Origin: JAYUZR01 sp043751595
GTDB taxonomy: Bacteria > Patescibacteriota > UBA1384 > CAILIB01
Length of the DNA stretch: 64,000 bases
Reading direction: 5' to 3'
Assembly (NCBI GenBank): GCA_043751595.1
Contig: JAYUZR010000035.1
Span: 1 to 64,000 of the forward strand
In this document: positions 16,013 through 23,313 of the stretch, piece after piece
How the letters are laid out: every line of letters starts with the position of its first letter
How positions within the stretch are numbered: position 1 is the stretch's first letter
Notes under the pieces: generated by a model
Database searches by the model: none
The model's input: the letters and a program-made list of their open reading frames with translations, nothing else
What the model was told of the DNA's origin: nothing
Position numbers and translations under genes: made by a program

Positions 16013-16630
16013 CTAGAACGAAAGCCGAGCAACTTCTTTAGAACTACTCAGATCCTTACTTTTCGACTTATACAAAACCAATTCATCTACAACAATCTCT
16101 CCAAAAACCTTTTTGCCATAGGAATTAAGATAGGTCAGCACCTCGGGCTTTGGCATCTCAGAATATCGCCCCAGAGTTGCCCAGGCCATATGACCACGGT
16201 ATCCGTTCGGCGGACTACCGAGGTTTGTTGCCCCAAAAAGTGCCTGACGTAGGGTAAAAAGTGAATCGTTATCTGGAAAGGCACATACGGCAAAAGCAGT
16301 ATTCATCGCCGTTAACCCGTGCAAAGTAAATGAAAGCTCTTTACCCGCCATCACTTCCTTGACGGTTTGCATGATCAGCTCCGGTTTATAGGTTACTGAG
16401 CAGTGAAAAACTGTAAGGTGCAAAAGATCGACAGGATTTAAGAGGAGGCTAGGGTCTATTTTCCTTAAGTCATCAAGAATAGGTTGCAGCTGCGCAACGA
16501 TCTCGGCCGGGAGAAGTGCAACCAAGGTAAGATGGGCCGGAGCCTCTACAGAGCTCAGTAGTTCACAGCTTGTGGGCGTCACCGCAGCAGAAAGCCTTGC
16601 AATTTCTTCAGTTAGTTCAGTGGTAGTCAT
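16013..16630 (-). CDS. 2H phosphoesterase-like protein (LigT/2'-5' RNA ligase type)
   Basis: The roughly 205-residue protein has an internal layout of two similar halves. The first carries LLHLTVFHC, an H-x-T motif of 2H phosphoesterases. The second reads GHMAWATLGRY, which keeps the His but has Ala instead of the usual Thr/Ser two residues on. The enzyme may therefore be weak or altered. TATGCT sits exactly six bases before ATG 16630. Function could be RNA cyclic-phosphate hydrolysis; I treat this as a superfamily-level call. Confidence 0.5.
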   Translation of the reverse strand: MTTTELTEEIARLSAAVTPTSCELLSSVEAPAHLTLVALLPAEIVAQLQPILDDLRKIDPSLLLNPVDLLHLTVFHCSVTYKPELIMQTVKEVMAGKELSFTLHGLTAMNTAFAVCAFPDNDSLFTLRQALFGATNLGSPPNGYRGHMAWATLGRYSEMPKPEVLTYLNSYGKKVFGEIVVDELVLYKSKSKDLSSSKEVARLSF

Positions 16631-16697
16631 AGCCGCAGCATATCAGATACTTTCATGTTGCTCGATTCCATCTACCAAGAAATGCTGCAGACATTCC

Positions 16698-17357
16698 TTA
16701 CCGCCAAATAGGTGTCATGCAAGAGCCGATAGTATTTGTTGCTGATCCAGCAGCTGGAAGTGTAACCGATGAATCCACCGAACCCCCAACTTTGGGTCCA
16801 GAAGCTGAGGTGCCATTTACCACCCAAGTAAAAGCATCACTATTTCCAGCCTCAGGAATAAGTGTTGCCGCAAAAGTATACAAACCTGAACCAGAAAGTC
16901 CGTAATATGAGTTACCGCCAGCATCAACAAGTGAGCTAGTCGTACAATCCACTGCATAATAGTAGACCGTGGAACCTAAGGCAGTACCTGCATACTTGGA
17001 AGCAGGACGATCTATGCCATAGTTTGCTAGAAAAAACTTAGTGAGGGGATCGCCAGGACCACCATAAGGTGGTTGGGAAGTTATTCTGAAAGCGTACGTA
17101 CCCGTTATTCCAATCAAGACGGCGGTTGCGTCAGCAAAGTCAGGCGAGGGCACAAATCCATCGTGGTCAATTTTAAACTGCTCAATATTCTTCCCCGATT
17201 GGGAGACTAGTAATCGTATTTGGGCATTTTTTGCTCGATTCTTTAACCCCCACAGTTGAGCAGTAACCAATGTTGCAAGCAAACCAACAATAGCAATCAC
17301 TACAAGTAGCTCGATAAGGGTAAAAGCTCTTCGGCGAAGGAGTGTACGAAAAATCAT
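16698..17357 (-). CDS. Type IV pilin-like/pseudopilin protein
   Basis: The N-terminus RRRAFTLIELLVVIAIVGLLATLVTAQL is a textbook class III signal: a basic leader, the prepilin peptidase site with Glu five residues after Phe, and one long hydrophobic helix. The 190-residue remainder is a Gly/Ser/Thr-rich globular domain with paired cysteines near the end. It is a type IV pilus or competence pseudopilin, different in kind from the two-TM pilins elsewhere in the window. TATACT lies 13 bases before the ATG, so a leader of a few bases is expected. Confidence 0.85.
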   Translation of the reverse strand: MIFRTLLRRRAFTLIELLVVIAIVGLLATLVTAQLWGLKNRAKNAQIRLLVSQSGKNIEQFKIDHDGFVPSPDFADATAVLIGITGTYAFRITSQPPYGGPGDPLTKFFLANYGIDRPASKYAGTALGSTVYYYAVDCTTSSLVDAGGNSYYGLSGSGLYTFAATLIPEAGNSDAFTWVVNGTSASGPKVGGSVDSSVTLPAAGSATNTIGSCMTPIWR

Positions 17358-17435
17358 TTTCTGTGTTCCAAGTATAGCTTAGCATGAGGCTACTAAGTAG
17401 TTCTTTCCTCAAAGCAGCGCTATACTTGTTTACAC

Positions 17436-18072
17436 ATGTCATCAAGCGTTCATCATCCCCTGCAATATAAGAAACCCTGGCGAGAGTCCTCAGTCTATCT
17501 CTCTTTTGTCTCTGTACTACTAGCCGCTGCAGCCAACGGTGCAGGGAGCGTATTTATTGGGAAAGTCTTCCCAGATAGGCCGCACCTTCCCGATCTTGCC
17601 TTCAAGTATCTCCCTTATATTCCACAGGTCCAAAACCTCACTGACTACGCCAATTTTGGTAGTGGGCTCGTAGTTTTTATCTATCTCTTTTTTTCAACAA
17701 GATGCTGCCTGCCGCATGACGCGAGGGTTCTACATCCTCGCCTACGCTTATGCACTTCGGGCAATCCTCATTATCTTAACCCCCTTCGGCAGTTCACTCG
17801 ACGACCCTACAAAGCAGTACGGCGCCACCAATATCCAGCAAAATGGCTCCTTCCCTTCTGGCCATACCATCATGGTAGTAGTTGCTTTTATCTTGCTCGA
17901 TAAGCGCGATAACCTTTGGGTCCGAGCGCTACTTGGATTATCAGTAATCGTAGAAGTAGTTTGCCTCCTTATTTCACACGGGCACTATTCTCTCGATATC
18001 GCGGGTTCGTTTATGGCCGCCTATATTGCGTGCTATGAGGTTGATCGGTTGATGAAGAAAAGGGCTCGGTAG
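17436..18072 (+). CDS. PAP2-family phosphatase/phosphotransferase, frame broken at a T7 run
   Basis: Two overlapping frames form one protein. The first gives membrane helices from MSSSVHH through FGSGLVVFIYLFF. After the run of seven T at 17688-17694 the reading shifts, and the other frame continues QQDAACRMTRGFYILAYAYALRAI. That second part contains the catalytic motifs FPSGHTIMVVV and HGHYSLDIAG of PAP2/sphingomyelin-synthase-like enzymes. Removing one T would join both frames. A sequencing error, a real mutation or polymerase slippage are all possible. Substrate is probably a lipid phosphate such as undecaprenyl pyrophosphate or a phospholipid; not determinable. Confidence 0.7.
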
Positions 18073-18083
18073 GGCTTTTTGAC

Positions 18084-18881
18084 ATGTCCAATTGCGCGTA
18101 CGCTGAGGATGTGCGCACCTCACTTAGTCCGAAAACCATGATCATTCCCCTACTCAGCCTCATTATTCTTTTTCTGATTGGCTACGGGATTCGAGTAGGC
18201 ATTCTTTACCGAAATACCGGCACACTTACTACTACCAGTGAGACTTTTCCACGGGATTACTATGTTGGGGATAAAACCAAACCACCCCTCACCTATCTCG
18301 CCCTGGGAGATAGTACCGTACAGGGCGTAGGTGCCTCATCACCCGAAAAAACACTCGTTGGCCAGATTGCCCAACGGCTATCAGAGAAAGGGAAGTACGT
18401 ACATGTTATTAATGCAGGCATTACTGGGGCCCGTATGCACGATGTAAAAATAAACCAATTACAGGCCTTAGTAGATAATAAGCCTGATGTAATCAGCTTG
18501 GTTGCCGGCGCAAACGATGCCATCCACCATACACCAGAAGCAGATTTTTCTACCTCTCTCACCAAGGTGATGGATAGCCTAATCGCTAGTTCGGCCGCAA
18601 GAATTATCATCGCCACCTCTCCAGATGTAGGACTGATGCCTGCCCTACCTCACTTTTACGCACAGGGCGCTAAGCGCTATGCCGAGAAGCAGAACATGGT
18701 CCTTGCCCTAAAAATTACAGATTCCAGAATAGCTATTGCCGACCTTTTTACTGAAGGTAAATTGGACCCGAAAGCTGACGCCTCGCTATACGCAAGTGAT
18801 CAGTTCCATCCTTCTGATAAGGGATATGCAGTGTGGGGGAAACTTCTAGCAAAAGCTAGCGAGCAAAAGGCTCAGCACTAA
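18084..18881 (+). CDS. Membrane-anchored SGNH/GDSL hydrolase
   Basis: 265 residues. A single helix (IIPLLSLIILFLIGYGIRVGIL) near the N-terminus anchors an extracytoplasmic SGNH domain. Block I is YLALGDSTVQGVG (Ser nucleophile), with Gly in VINAGITGARM, Asn in LVAGANDAI and block V DQFHPSDKGY (Asp and His). These enzymes deacylate lipids, glycans or peptidoglycan. It starts 12 bases after the PAP2 stop and is likely cotranscribed with it, suggesting a joint role in lipid or wall remodelling. Confidence 0.85.
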   Translation: MSNCAYAEDVRTSLSPKTMIIPLLSLIILFLIGYGIRVGILYRNTGTLTTTSETFPRDYYVGDKTKPPLTYLALGDSTVQGVGASSPEKTLVGQIAQRLSEKGKYVHVINAGITGARMHDVKINQLQALVDNKPDVISLVAGANDAIHHTPEADFSTSLTKVMDSLIASSAARIIIATSPDVGLMPALPHFYAQGAKRYAEKQNMVLALKITDSRIAIADLFTEGKLDPKADASLYASDQFHPSDKGYAVWGKLLAKASEQKAQH

Positions 18882-18900
18882 CCATAAATCTCAAGCCAAC

Positions 18901-19071
18901 CTACTCCCATACCCACTCCGCACTATCCCAACTTGAAGTAGATACCTCAACACAATTGCCATCAGCCTTACTGGCCGCCCTCTTGAAAGATTCTACCCAT
19001 CCCTTTCGAGCAGATGACCTTGAGATACAAGGCTCTTCCAAGTTAATACTAGTAATAATTGGGATTTTCAT
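18901..19071 (-). CDS. Small protein resembling the toxin-binding tail of MazE/PemI antitoxins
   Basis: A 56-residue frame starting MKIPIITSINLEE and ending WDSAEWVWE. Its second half (SSARKGWVESFKRAAS...SAEWVWE) resembles the RxGW...EEWEW tail by which PemI/MazE antitoxins wrap their toxin, but no DNA-binding domain precedes it. The hexamer TAATTA lies exactly six bases before ATG 19071 and contains the stop codon of the RelE-like gene upstream. No matching MazF is adjacent; the nearest is at 25 kb. It could be a solitary antitoxin or a remnant. Confidence 0.45.
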   Translation of the reverse strand: MKIPIITSINLEEPCISRSSARKGWVESFKRAASKADGNCVEVSTSSWDSAEWVWE

Positions 19072-19080
19072 AAGTTGTAA

Positions 19081-19347
19081 TTACTTATACACACCCTGCC
19101 GGTGGCCAACATCGAGAACTTCTACCACAAGTTGTTTCTGCACTATCTGATAAATAATTCTATACGGCCAAACCCGCAGTGAATACTTTCCCTCAAGCTC
19201 GCCCTTAAGTGCTTTACCCGCGTAGGGGGAGTGGGCCAGCGATGCTAGTGCCTCCAAAACTCGAGCACGGTAGTTTAGTGGAATCTTGGCAAGCTCCTTG
19301 GCGGCAGTGCGGGATACTATAACTGAGAAATCAGACCCCAAAGCCAT
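19081..19347 (-). CDS. RelE/ParE-superfamily toxin
   Basis: An 88-residue basic protein with the family order FSVIVSRTAAKELAKIPLNYRARVLEALASLAHSPYAGKALKGELEGKYSLRVWPYRIIYQIV: helix hairpin, then GK-LKG...YSLRVWPYRIIY strands. RelE members cleave mRNA on the ribosome. ATG 19347 lies inside the end of the antitoxin gene, coupling the pair. Unlike many RelE proteins, catalytic residue assignment is uncertain from sequence alone. Confidence 0.85.
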   Translation of the reverse strand: MALGSDFSVIVSRTAAKELAKIPLNYRARVLEALASLAHSPYAGKALKGELEGKYSLRVWPYRIIYQIVQKQLVVEVLDVGHRQGVYK

Positions 19348-19609
19348 TGGAAACAAACTGATCAAGCGAGATGGTATCTCCGTTTGCAATATCCTTTTCC
19401 GCAGCCCGTATTCTTTTCATCGCGTGAGCATCACTCAAAATCTCCATCGTCTCCTGTAGAGATTCAAGTTCTTCAGCATTAATAAGCACCGCCTTCGGCT
19501 TTCCGTTAACCGTTAAAGTGTAGCGCGCACCAGTTTTTTCGACACTTTCAATTACCTCAGCAAACTTTTGCCGAGCCTCAGTGGTAGAAATAGTAGTTCG
19601 CACATCCAT
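19331..19609 (-). CDS. Phd/YefM-family antitoxin
   Basis: 92 residues. The N-terminal domain RTTISTTEARQKFAEVIESVEKTGARYTLTVNGKPKAVLINAEELESLQETMEIL is a clear Phd/YefM DNA-binding fold; the acidic C-terminal tail would bind the RelE-like toxin. The gene overlaps its toxin by 17 bases. A perfect 14-bp palindrome 20 bases upstream is a probable operator for autoregulation. Confidence 0.88.
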   Translation of the reverse strand: MDVRTTISTTEARQKFAEVIESVEKTGARYTLTVNGKPKAVLINAEELESLQETMEILSDAHAMKRIRAAEKDIANGDTISLDQFVSNGFGV

Positions 19610-19628
19610 GCCAAGAACTTACACTATG

Positions 19629-19642
19629 TACATAATTATGTA
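19629..19642. promoter_or_regulatory. Palindromic operator candidate of the Phd/RelE pair
   Basis: TACATAATTATGTA is a perfect palindrome, located about 20 bases before the Phd start codon and between two divergent toxin-antitoxin pairs. It is in the position expected for repressor binding. Confidence 0.5.
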
Positions 19643-19661
19643 AATAAAAACATCCTAGTTA

Positions 19662-19697
19662 TTTACAAAAAAGGGAATATGTATATAATGCATACAT
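19662..19697 (+). promoter_or_regulatory. Leaderless promoter and operator candidate of the RHH/PIN pair
   Basis: TTTACA at 19662-19667 and TATAAT at 19684-19689 are 16 bases apart, and ATG follows TATAAT after exactly six bases. ATGTAT (19679-19684) and ATACAT (19692-19697) form an inverted repeat that covers the -10 box and reaches the start codon, suiting a ribbon-helix-helix repressor. Confidence 0.6.
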
Positions 19698-19947
19698 GCA
19701 TTCACTCCAATACACAATACGAAATATTCCCCCTGCCGTAGATCAGGTTATTCGCAAGCGCGCCAAGCAAACAGGAGCCTCATTTAACCAAACCGTTGTC
19801 GATCTTCTTACCCTCCAAGCTTTGGGTACTACTACACCAAAAACGGAGGAGTCTTTTGATTGGCTCTTCGATCAAGCCAAATCAGACCCTGGATTTGATC
19901 AAGCCATCTTAGAGCTATCTCAAGTAGATAAAGACCTGTGGAACTAG
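19696..19947 (+). CDS. Ribbon-helix-helix (FitA/Arc-like) antitoxin
   Basis: An 83-residue protein. The first half SLQYTIRNIPPAVDQVIRKRAKQTGASFNQTVVDLLTLQAL is an Arc/FitA-type RHH domain; the acidic second half (EESFDWLFDQAKSDPGFDQAILELSQVDKDLWN) is the likely toxin-binding arm. It overlaps the PIN-domain toxin gene by ten bases. The promoter is leaderless with the inverted repeat described at 19662-19697. Confidence 0.82.
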   Translation: MHSLQYTIRNIPPAVDQVIRKRAKQTGASFNQTVVDLLTLQALGTTTPKTEESFDWLFDQAKSDPGFDQAILELSQVDKDLWN

Positions 19948-20348
19948 CTTCTAGCTACATCCTCGACACAAGCGCCTATTCTGCCTTCTTTAAGGGTGAT
20001 CGACGCCTGCGTCCGTGGTTTACACACACCCATAAGATCTTCCTACCCTTAGTGGTTATCGGAGAATTGCGTGCAGGCTTTGCAAATGGGAATAGGACTA
20101 GCGAGAATGAAACTCTTTTGGGCAGGTTTTTAGACACCGCCAATGTAGACACCCTCCCACTTAGTCTTTCCACAACCAAGTTCTTCGCCGATACCTTTTT
20201 ACAAGTAAAAAAGTCTGGGAAAGCATTAGGTACAAATGACCTTTGGATTGCGGCTCTCGCCAAGGAACATAGCCTGCCGATTCTTACGCTTGATGCTGAT
20301 TTTCAAAGAATTAAAGGGGTAGAATTACTCGCTATCCCCCAAACGTAA
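19938..20348 (+). CDS. VapC-type PIN-domain toxin
   Basis: 136 residues, GTG start within the antitoxin gene. The metal-binding acidic residues of PIN ribonucleases are seen: Asp in SYILDTSAYSAFF, Glu in VIGELRAGF, Asp in GTNDLWIAALA and Asp in ILTLDADFQRI. Targets in the family are tRNAs or rRNA. Its 3' end overlaps the convergent DipZ-like gene by 17 bases. Confidence 0.88.
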   Translation: MELASSYILDTSAYSAFFKGDRRLRPWFTHTHKIFLPLVVIGELRAGFANGNRTSENETLLGRFLDTANVDTLPLSLSTTKFFADTFLQVKKSGKALGTNDLWIAALAKEHSLPILTLDADFQRIKGVELLAIPQT

Positions 20349-22029
20349 ACGCATTCAAGCTAACACCAGCTGACACCTCTAACGTAAGCTCATAATTCTG
20401 GGTAAACGAAGGCTGGGCCACTAATCGATAGAGGCGAGATTCGTTAAAAGTAACCATCCCATCTTTCACATCACTCCCTGCCTTATCAGCCGGAATTGGC
20501 TTTCCATCCAGCAATACCCGCACGGCAACCGGAGAAGAGGCAGCGCCAACCACATACGCCTCTTTGGAAGAAATCCTGAACCTAAGCTTACTATTGGTTA
20601 CAGAGGCAATCTTCTCACTATCTACCTTCCAAGTGCCTTCAAGTGCCCACTGATCTGGGTAGAGTTTATCCGGAAAAGCAAAGGTATTTTCATCCTTAGC
20701 TCCCAGTGGTGGAGTTCCAGCAAAGTCGCTGGCGCGCTTTAAGCCCAAATACGTTTCGGGAGTCTGGTTAGCGCTAATGGGCGTGGTAGCATCTTCCTCA
20801 ACCGTAGTATCAGAAAGGGTAGCACCAGCTTCCACCAACAATCCGCGAATGGCCTGCTCACTTTCCTTGTATTCACCCTCTCCATAGTGCACACGGCGGA
20901 TCATACCTTTAGCATCAATAAGATATCCTGCTGGCCAGTACTGATTCTTAAACGCACTCCAGGTTGCAAAGTCATTATCAAGCGCAACAGGGTAGGTAAT
21001 CCCCTGGTCTTTTACCCCCTTCTCTACGTTGGCCGCCACCTTCTCAAGGGCAAACTCTGGTGCGTGCACACCAATAATAACCAAGCCTTTATCTGAGTAT
21101 GCTTTATATAATCCCTCTAGATGTGGATTGTTTCGGATGCAGTTAATGCAGGTGTAGGTCCAGAAATCGACAAGCACTACCTTACCGCGTAACTCTTGTA
21201 GGGTAAGGGGCTTACTATTAATCCAGTTGGTAAGACCAATAAGCTCGGGAGCCGCCTGCGGAGTAATGTTATACACCTTTCCCTTAGCAATAGGGGGCTG
21301 AGTACTGGGAATAAGCTTGGCCGAAAGAGCATCAAAATTGAAAGGGGTATGGACCGAAACCCAGGTCTGCACCTTTTTATCGTAGCCAGTCACAATAAGA
21401 AGTCCGACAATAATAAAGATAACGGCCAAGGTGCGCTGGAACCAACCACCTGGGTTAGCCGCAAACTTTAACCTGGAAATTAAGGCCCGACCATAGTGAC
21501 TAATGAGCAGCAAGATGCTGCTCAAGCCAATAATATAGGCCGCCATATAGGCCAGCGCCTCGCCAAAACTTACCGGAAGTACGGTTGCCAGGATATAGAC
21601 ATAGAGCGGGCTGCAGCTAGAAAAAACTGGACCCAGTGCCGCACCCATAATAATGGGACCAAGAAGCGATTGCTTACTATCAGCTCCCTTGTTAAGCGCC
21701 TCCTGAGCCTTAGTTTCAATCCCTAATCGGTACATTAAGGTGCTGTAAGCAAGGGGGAAGAAGGTAACAATACCCAGGGCGATGATCAGACCACCAGAAA
21801 TACTAGTTAACACAACCGGTGGAACCGCAATAAATAAGGTAGTTGCCTTAAGTAAAAGGGTGAATAAAGCGAGAGAAACAGCCAGCGAAGCAATGATCAC
21901 CAACGGTCGTCGCTTATCACTGGCAGAACCCGTCACCGATCCCCCAATAATTACCGGGAGTAGGGGAAGGACACAGGGAGCAAGTACGGTGAGGATACCG
22001 GCCAAGAATGAACCTAAAAGAAGTAGCAT
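20332..22029 (-). CDS. DipZ-like CcdA-thioredoxin fusion (thiol redox membrane protein)
   Basis: 565 residues. The N-terminal half is a six-helix CcdA/DsbD membrane domain with redox cysteines in LAPCVLPLLPV and FSSCSPLY. Next comes a TlpA-like thioredoxin domain with FWTYTCINCIRNNP (CxxC near residue 293) and, last, a beta-rich C-terminal domain beginning YLGLKRASDFAGT, as in mycobacterial DipZ. It would carry electrons from the cytoplasm to exported proteins, here possibly the cysteine-bearing pilins and hydrolases. A weak AGGAAA precedes the ATG. The FAS1 gene lies upstream on the same strand, separated by hairpins. Confidence 0.88.
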   Translation of the reverse strand: MLLLLGSFLAGILTVLAPCVLPLLPVIIGGSVTGSASDKRRPLVIIASLAVSLALFTLLLKATTLFIAVPPVVLTSISGGLIIALGIVTFFPLAYSTLMYRLGIETKAQEALNKGADSKQSLLGPIIMGAALGPVFSSCSPLYVYILATVLPVSFGEALAYMAAYIIGLSSILLLISHYGRALISRLKFAANPGGWFQRTLAVIFIIVGLLIVTGYDKKVQTWVSVHTPFNFDALSAKLIPSTQPPIAKGKVYNITPQAAPELIGLTNWINSKPLTLQELRGKVVLVDFWTYTCINCIRNNPHLEGLYKAYSDKGLVIIGVHAPEFALEKVAANVEKGVKDQGITYPVALDNDFATWSAFKNQYWPAGYLIDAKGMIRRVHYGEGEYKESEQAIRGLLVEAGATLSDTTVEEDATTPISANQTPETYLGLKRASDFAGTPPLGAKDENTFAFPDKLYPDQWALEGTWKVDSEKIASVTNSKLRFRISSKEAYVVGAASSPVAVRVLLDGKPIPADKAGSDVKDGMVTFNESRLYRLVAQPSFTQNYELTLEVSAGVSLNAFTFGG

Positions 22030-22052
22030 AATGATTTCCTAATCTAGTGAAT

Positions 22053-22111
22053 CCTATTTCTCTGCCACCGGGGAGGGAGTAGAGAAATAGGCTGGAACCG
22101 AAGCTCCAGCC
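22053..22111. repeat. Tandem hairpins between the FAS1 and DipZ-like genes
   Basis: CCTATTTCTCT (22053-22063) pairs perfectly with AGAGAAATAGG (22081-22091). GGCTGGA (22090-22096) pairs with TCCAGCC (22105-22111). The two stems share two bases and so exclude each other partly. No T run follows, so this may be an attenuator or mRNA-end structure rather than a simple terminator. Confidence 0.5.
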
Positions 22112-22121
22112 CAGTATATGC

Positions 22122-22766
22122 CTACTGAGGCATAAGTACGCTCTCGATAACGTGAGTTACTCCGTTGCTGGAGATAACATCAGATGTCTCGATCGCTGCA
22201 GTCTGACCAGTAACATCCTTGATCATCAGCATGCCGTTTTCCATAACAGGCATCAGCTTAGCACCTTGAACAGTGGTAAGAGATTCACCCTTGGTAGCCA
22301 TCACGCGAAGTGCTGCCGTGGTGTAGGTACCAGGAACTACGTGGTAGGTAAGAATGCCGGTAAGAGTAGCCTTGTTTTCTGGCTTCTGAACCGCCTCTAC
22401 GGTTGCGGTAGGAAGCTTAGCAAACGCTGCGTTGTTAGGAGCAAAGACAGTAAAAGGACCAGCGCTCTTGAGCGTATCAACAAGGCCAGCAAGCTTAACA
22501 AGACTTACTACGGTAGTAACGTTGCTCGCGTTTACTGCGTTATCAACGATATCCTTGGTCATTACCATCTTAGCACCACCAACGGTTACGCCGTCGGTAT
22601 CAGACATCATTTTAGAAGAATCTTCCATCATAGCTGTTTCGTTAGTAGGTGAGTTAGTTTGAGCGCGACTTACGCCGTACCCTACCGCCAAACCGATGAT
22701 CAGACTGATCACCACTCCTACAATTGTCATAGTCATGGCGCTGTTTGAGCGTTCGTATTCCTGCAT
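22122..22766 (-). CDS. Membrane-anchored fasciclin (FAS1) domain protein
   Basis: A short cytoplasmic tail and one helix (TMTIVGVVISLIIGLAVGYGVS) precede a Met/Ser/Asp linker and a FAS1 domain: TTVVSLVKLAGLVDTLKSAGPFTVFAPNNAAFAKLP...LTGILTYHVVPGTYT...VIESVLMPQ. FAS1 domains mediate adhesion. I take ATG 22766 (MQEYERSN); the longer frame to 22814 begins inside the MarR-site palindrome. Position between the DipZ-like gene and a divergent MarR regulator suggests joint control. Confidence 0.85.
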   Translation of the reverse strand: MQEYERSNSAMTMTIVGVVISLIIGLAVGYGVSRAQTNSPTNETAMMEDSSKMMSDTDGVTVGGAKMVMTKDIVDNAVNASNVTTVVSLVKLAGLVDTLKSAGPFTVFAPNNAAFAKLPTATVEAVQKPENKATLTGILTYHVVPGTYTTAALRVMATKGESLTTVQGAKLMPVMENGMLMIKDVTGQTAAIETSDVISSNGVTHVIESVLMPQ

Positions 22767-22802
22767 AGAATGTCTTTCGTTATTAGTTGGTAAGGTAATT
22801 AG

Positions 22803-22820
22803 TTTACTATGCAAAGTAAA
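22803..22820. promoter_or_regulatory. Palindrome between FAS1 and marR-like genes (probable MarR operator)
   Basis: TTTACT-A-TGCA-A-AGTAAA is an 18-bp near-perfect palindrome. It lies in the divergent intergenic space, 20 bases upstream of the marR-like -10 box (TACTAT, six bases before ATG). Size and symmetry suit a MarR dimer. Confidence 0.55.
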
Positions 22821-22851
22821 CGTAAAATGATAGTAATGATACTATTACAGC

Positions 22852-23313
22852 ATGTCAACAACTGAGCCATCGTCGTTTTCGCTTTCCGAAATAACCACCT
22901 ACCAAGCCGGGGTGGCTCAATCTGCGGTGCACCGCCTCCTACAGAAGGTATGTGACGATTACCTACAGCGCTATGGGATTAGCAAAATGCACTGGCTGAT
23001 TATCGGCACCGTGCTCGATGCTGGCGAAGAAGGAATGCGCCTCACCGAGCTTGCTGAGAAGATGCAGACGGGTATGCCCTACCTCACCACAACCATTAAT
23101 TTGCTGGAATCTAAAGGAATGCTTAATCGGGTAGTCAGTGAGCACGATGCCCGCGCCAAGGCAGTTACCGTAAGCAAGAGCTTTGCTAAAAAATGCCCCG
23201 AGATTGAACTGGAGCTGAGAAAGCGCCTACGCGAAACGGTATACGCCAAGGTATCTACCCAAGATTTTACTACCTACATGCGCGTACTCTACTCGCTGCG
23301 CGAGGTAGATTAA
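22852..23313 (+). CDS. MarR-family transcriptional regulator
   Basis: 153 residues with the MarR winged helix: HWLIIGTVLDAGEEGMRLTELAEKMQTGMPYLTTTINLLESKGMLNRVVSEHDARAKAVTVSKSF. The wing has the typical D-x-R (HDARAKAV). TACTAT is placed exactly six bases before ATG, so the message is leaderless. It is divergent from the FAS1/DipZ group with a palindrome in between, which it probably binds. Its end overlaps the convergent methyltransferase gene by four bases. Confidence 0.88.
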   Translation: MSTTEPSSFSLSEITTYQAGVAQSAVHRLLQKVCDDYLQRYGISKMHWLIIGTVLDAGEEGMRLTELAEKMQTGMPYLTTTINLLESKGMLNRVVSEHDARAKAVTVSKSFAKKCPEIELELRKRLRETVYAKVSTQDFTTYMRVLYSLREVD

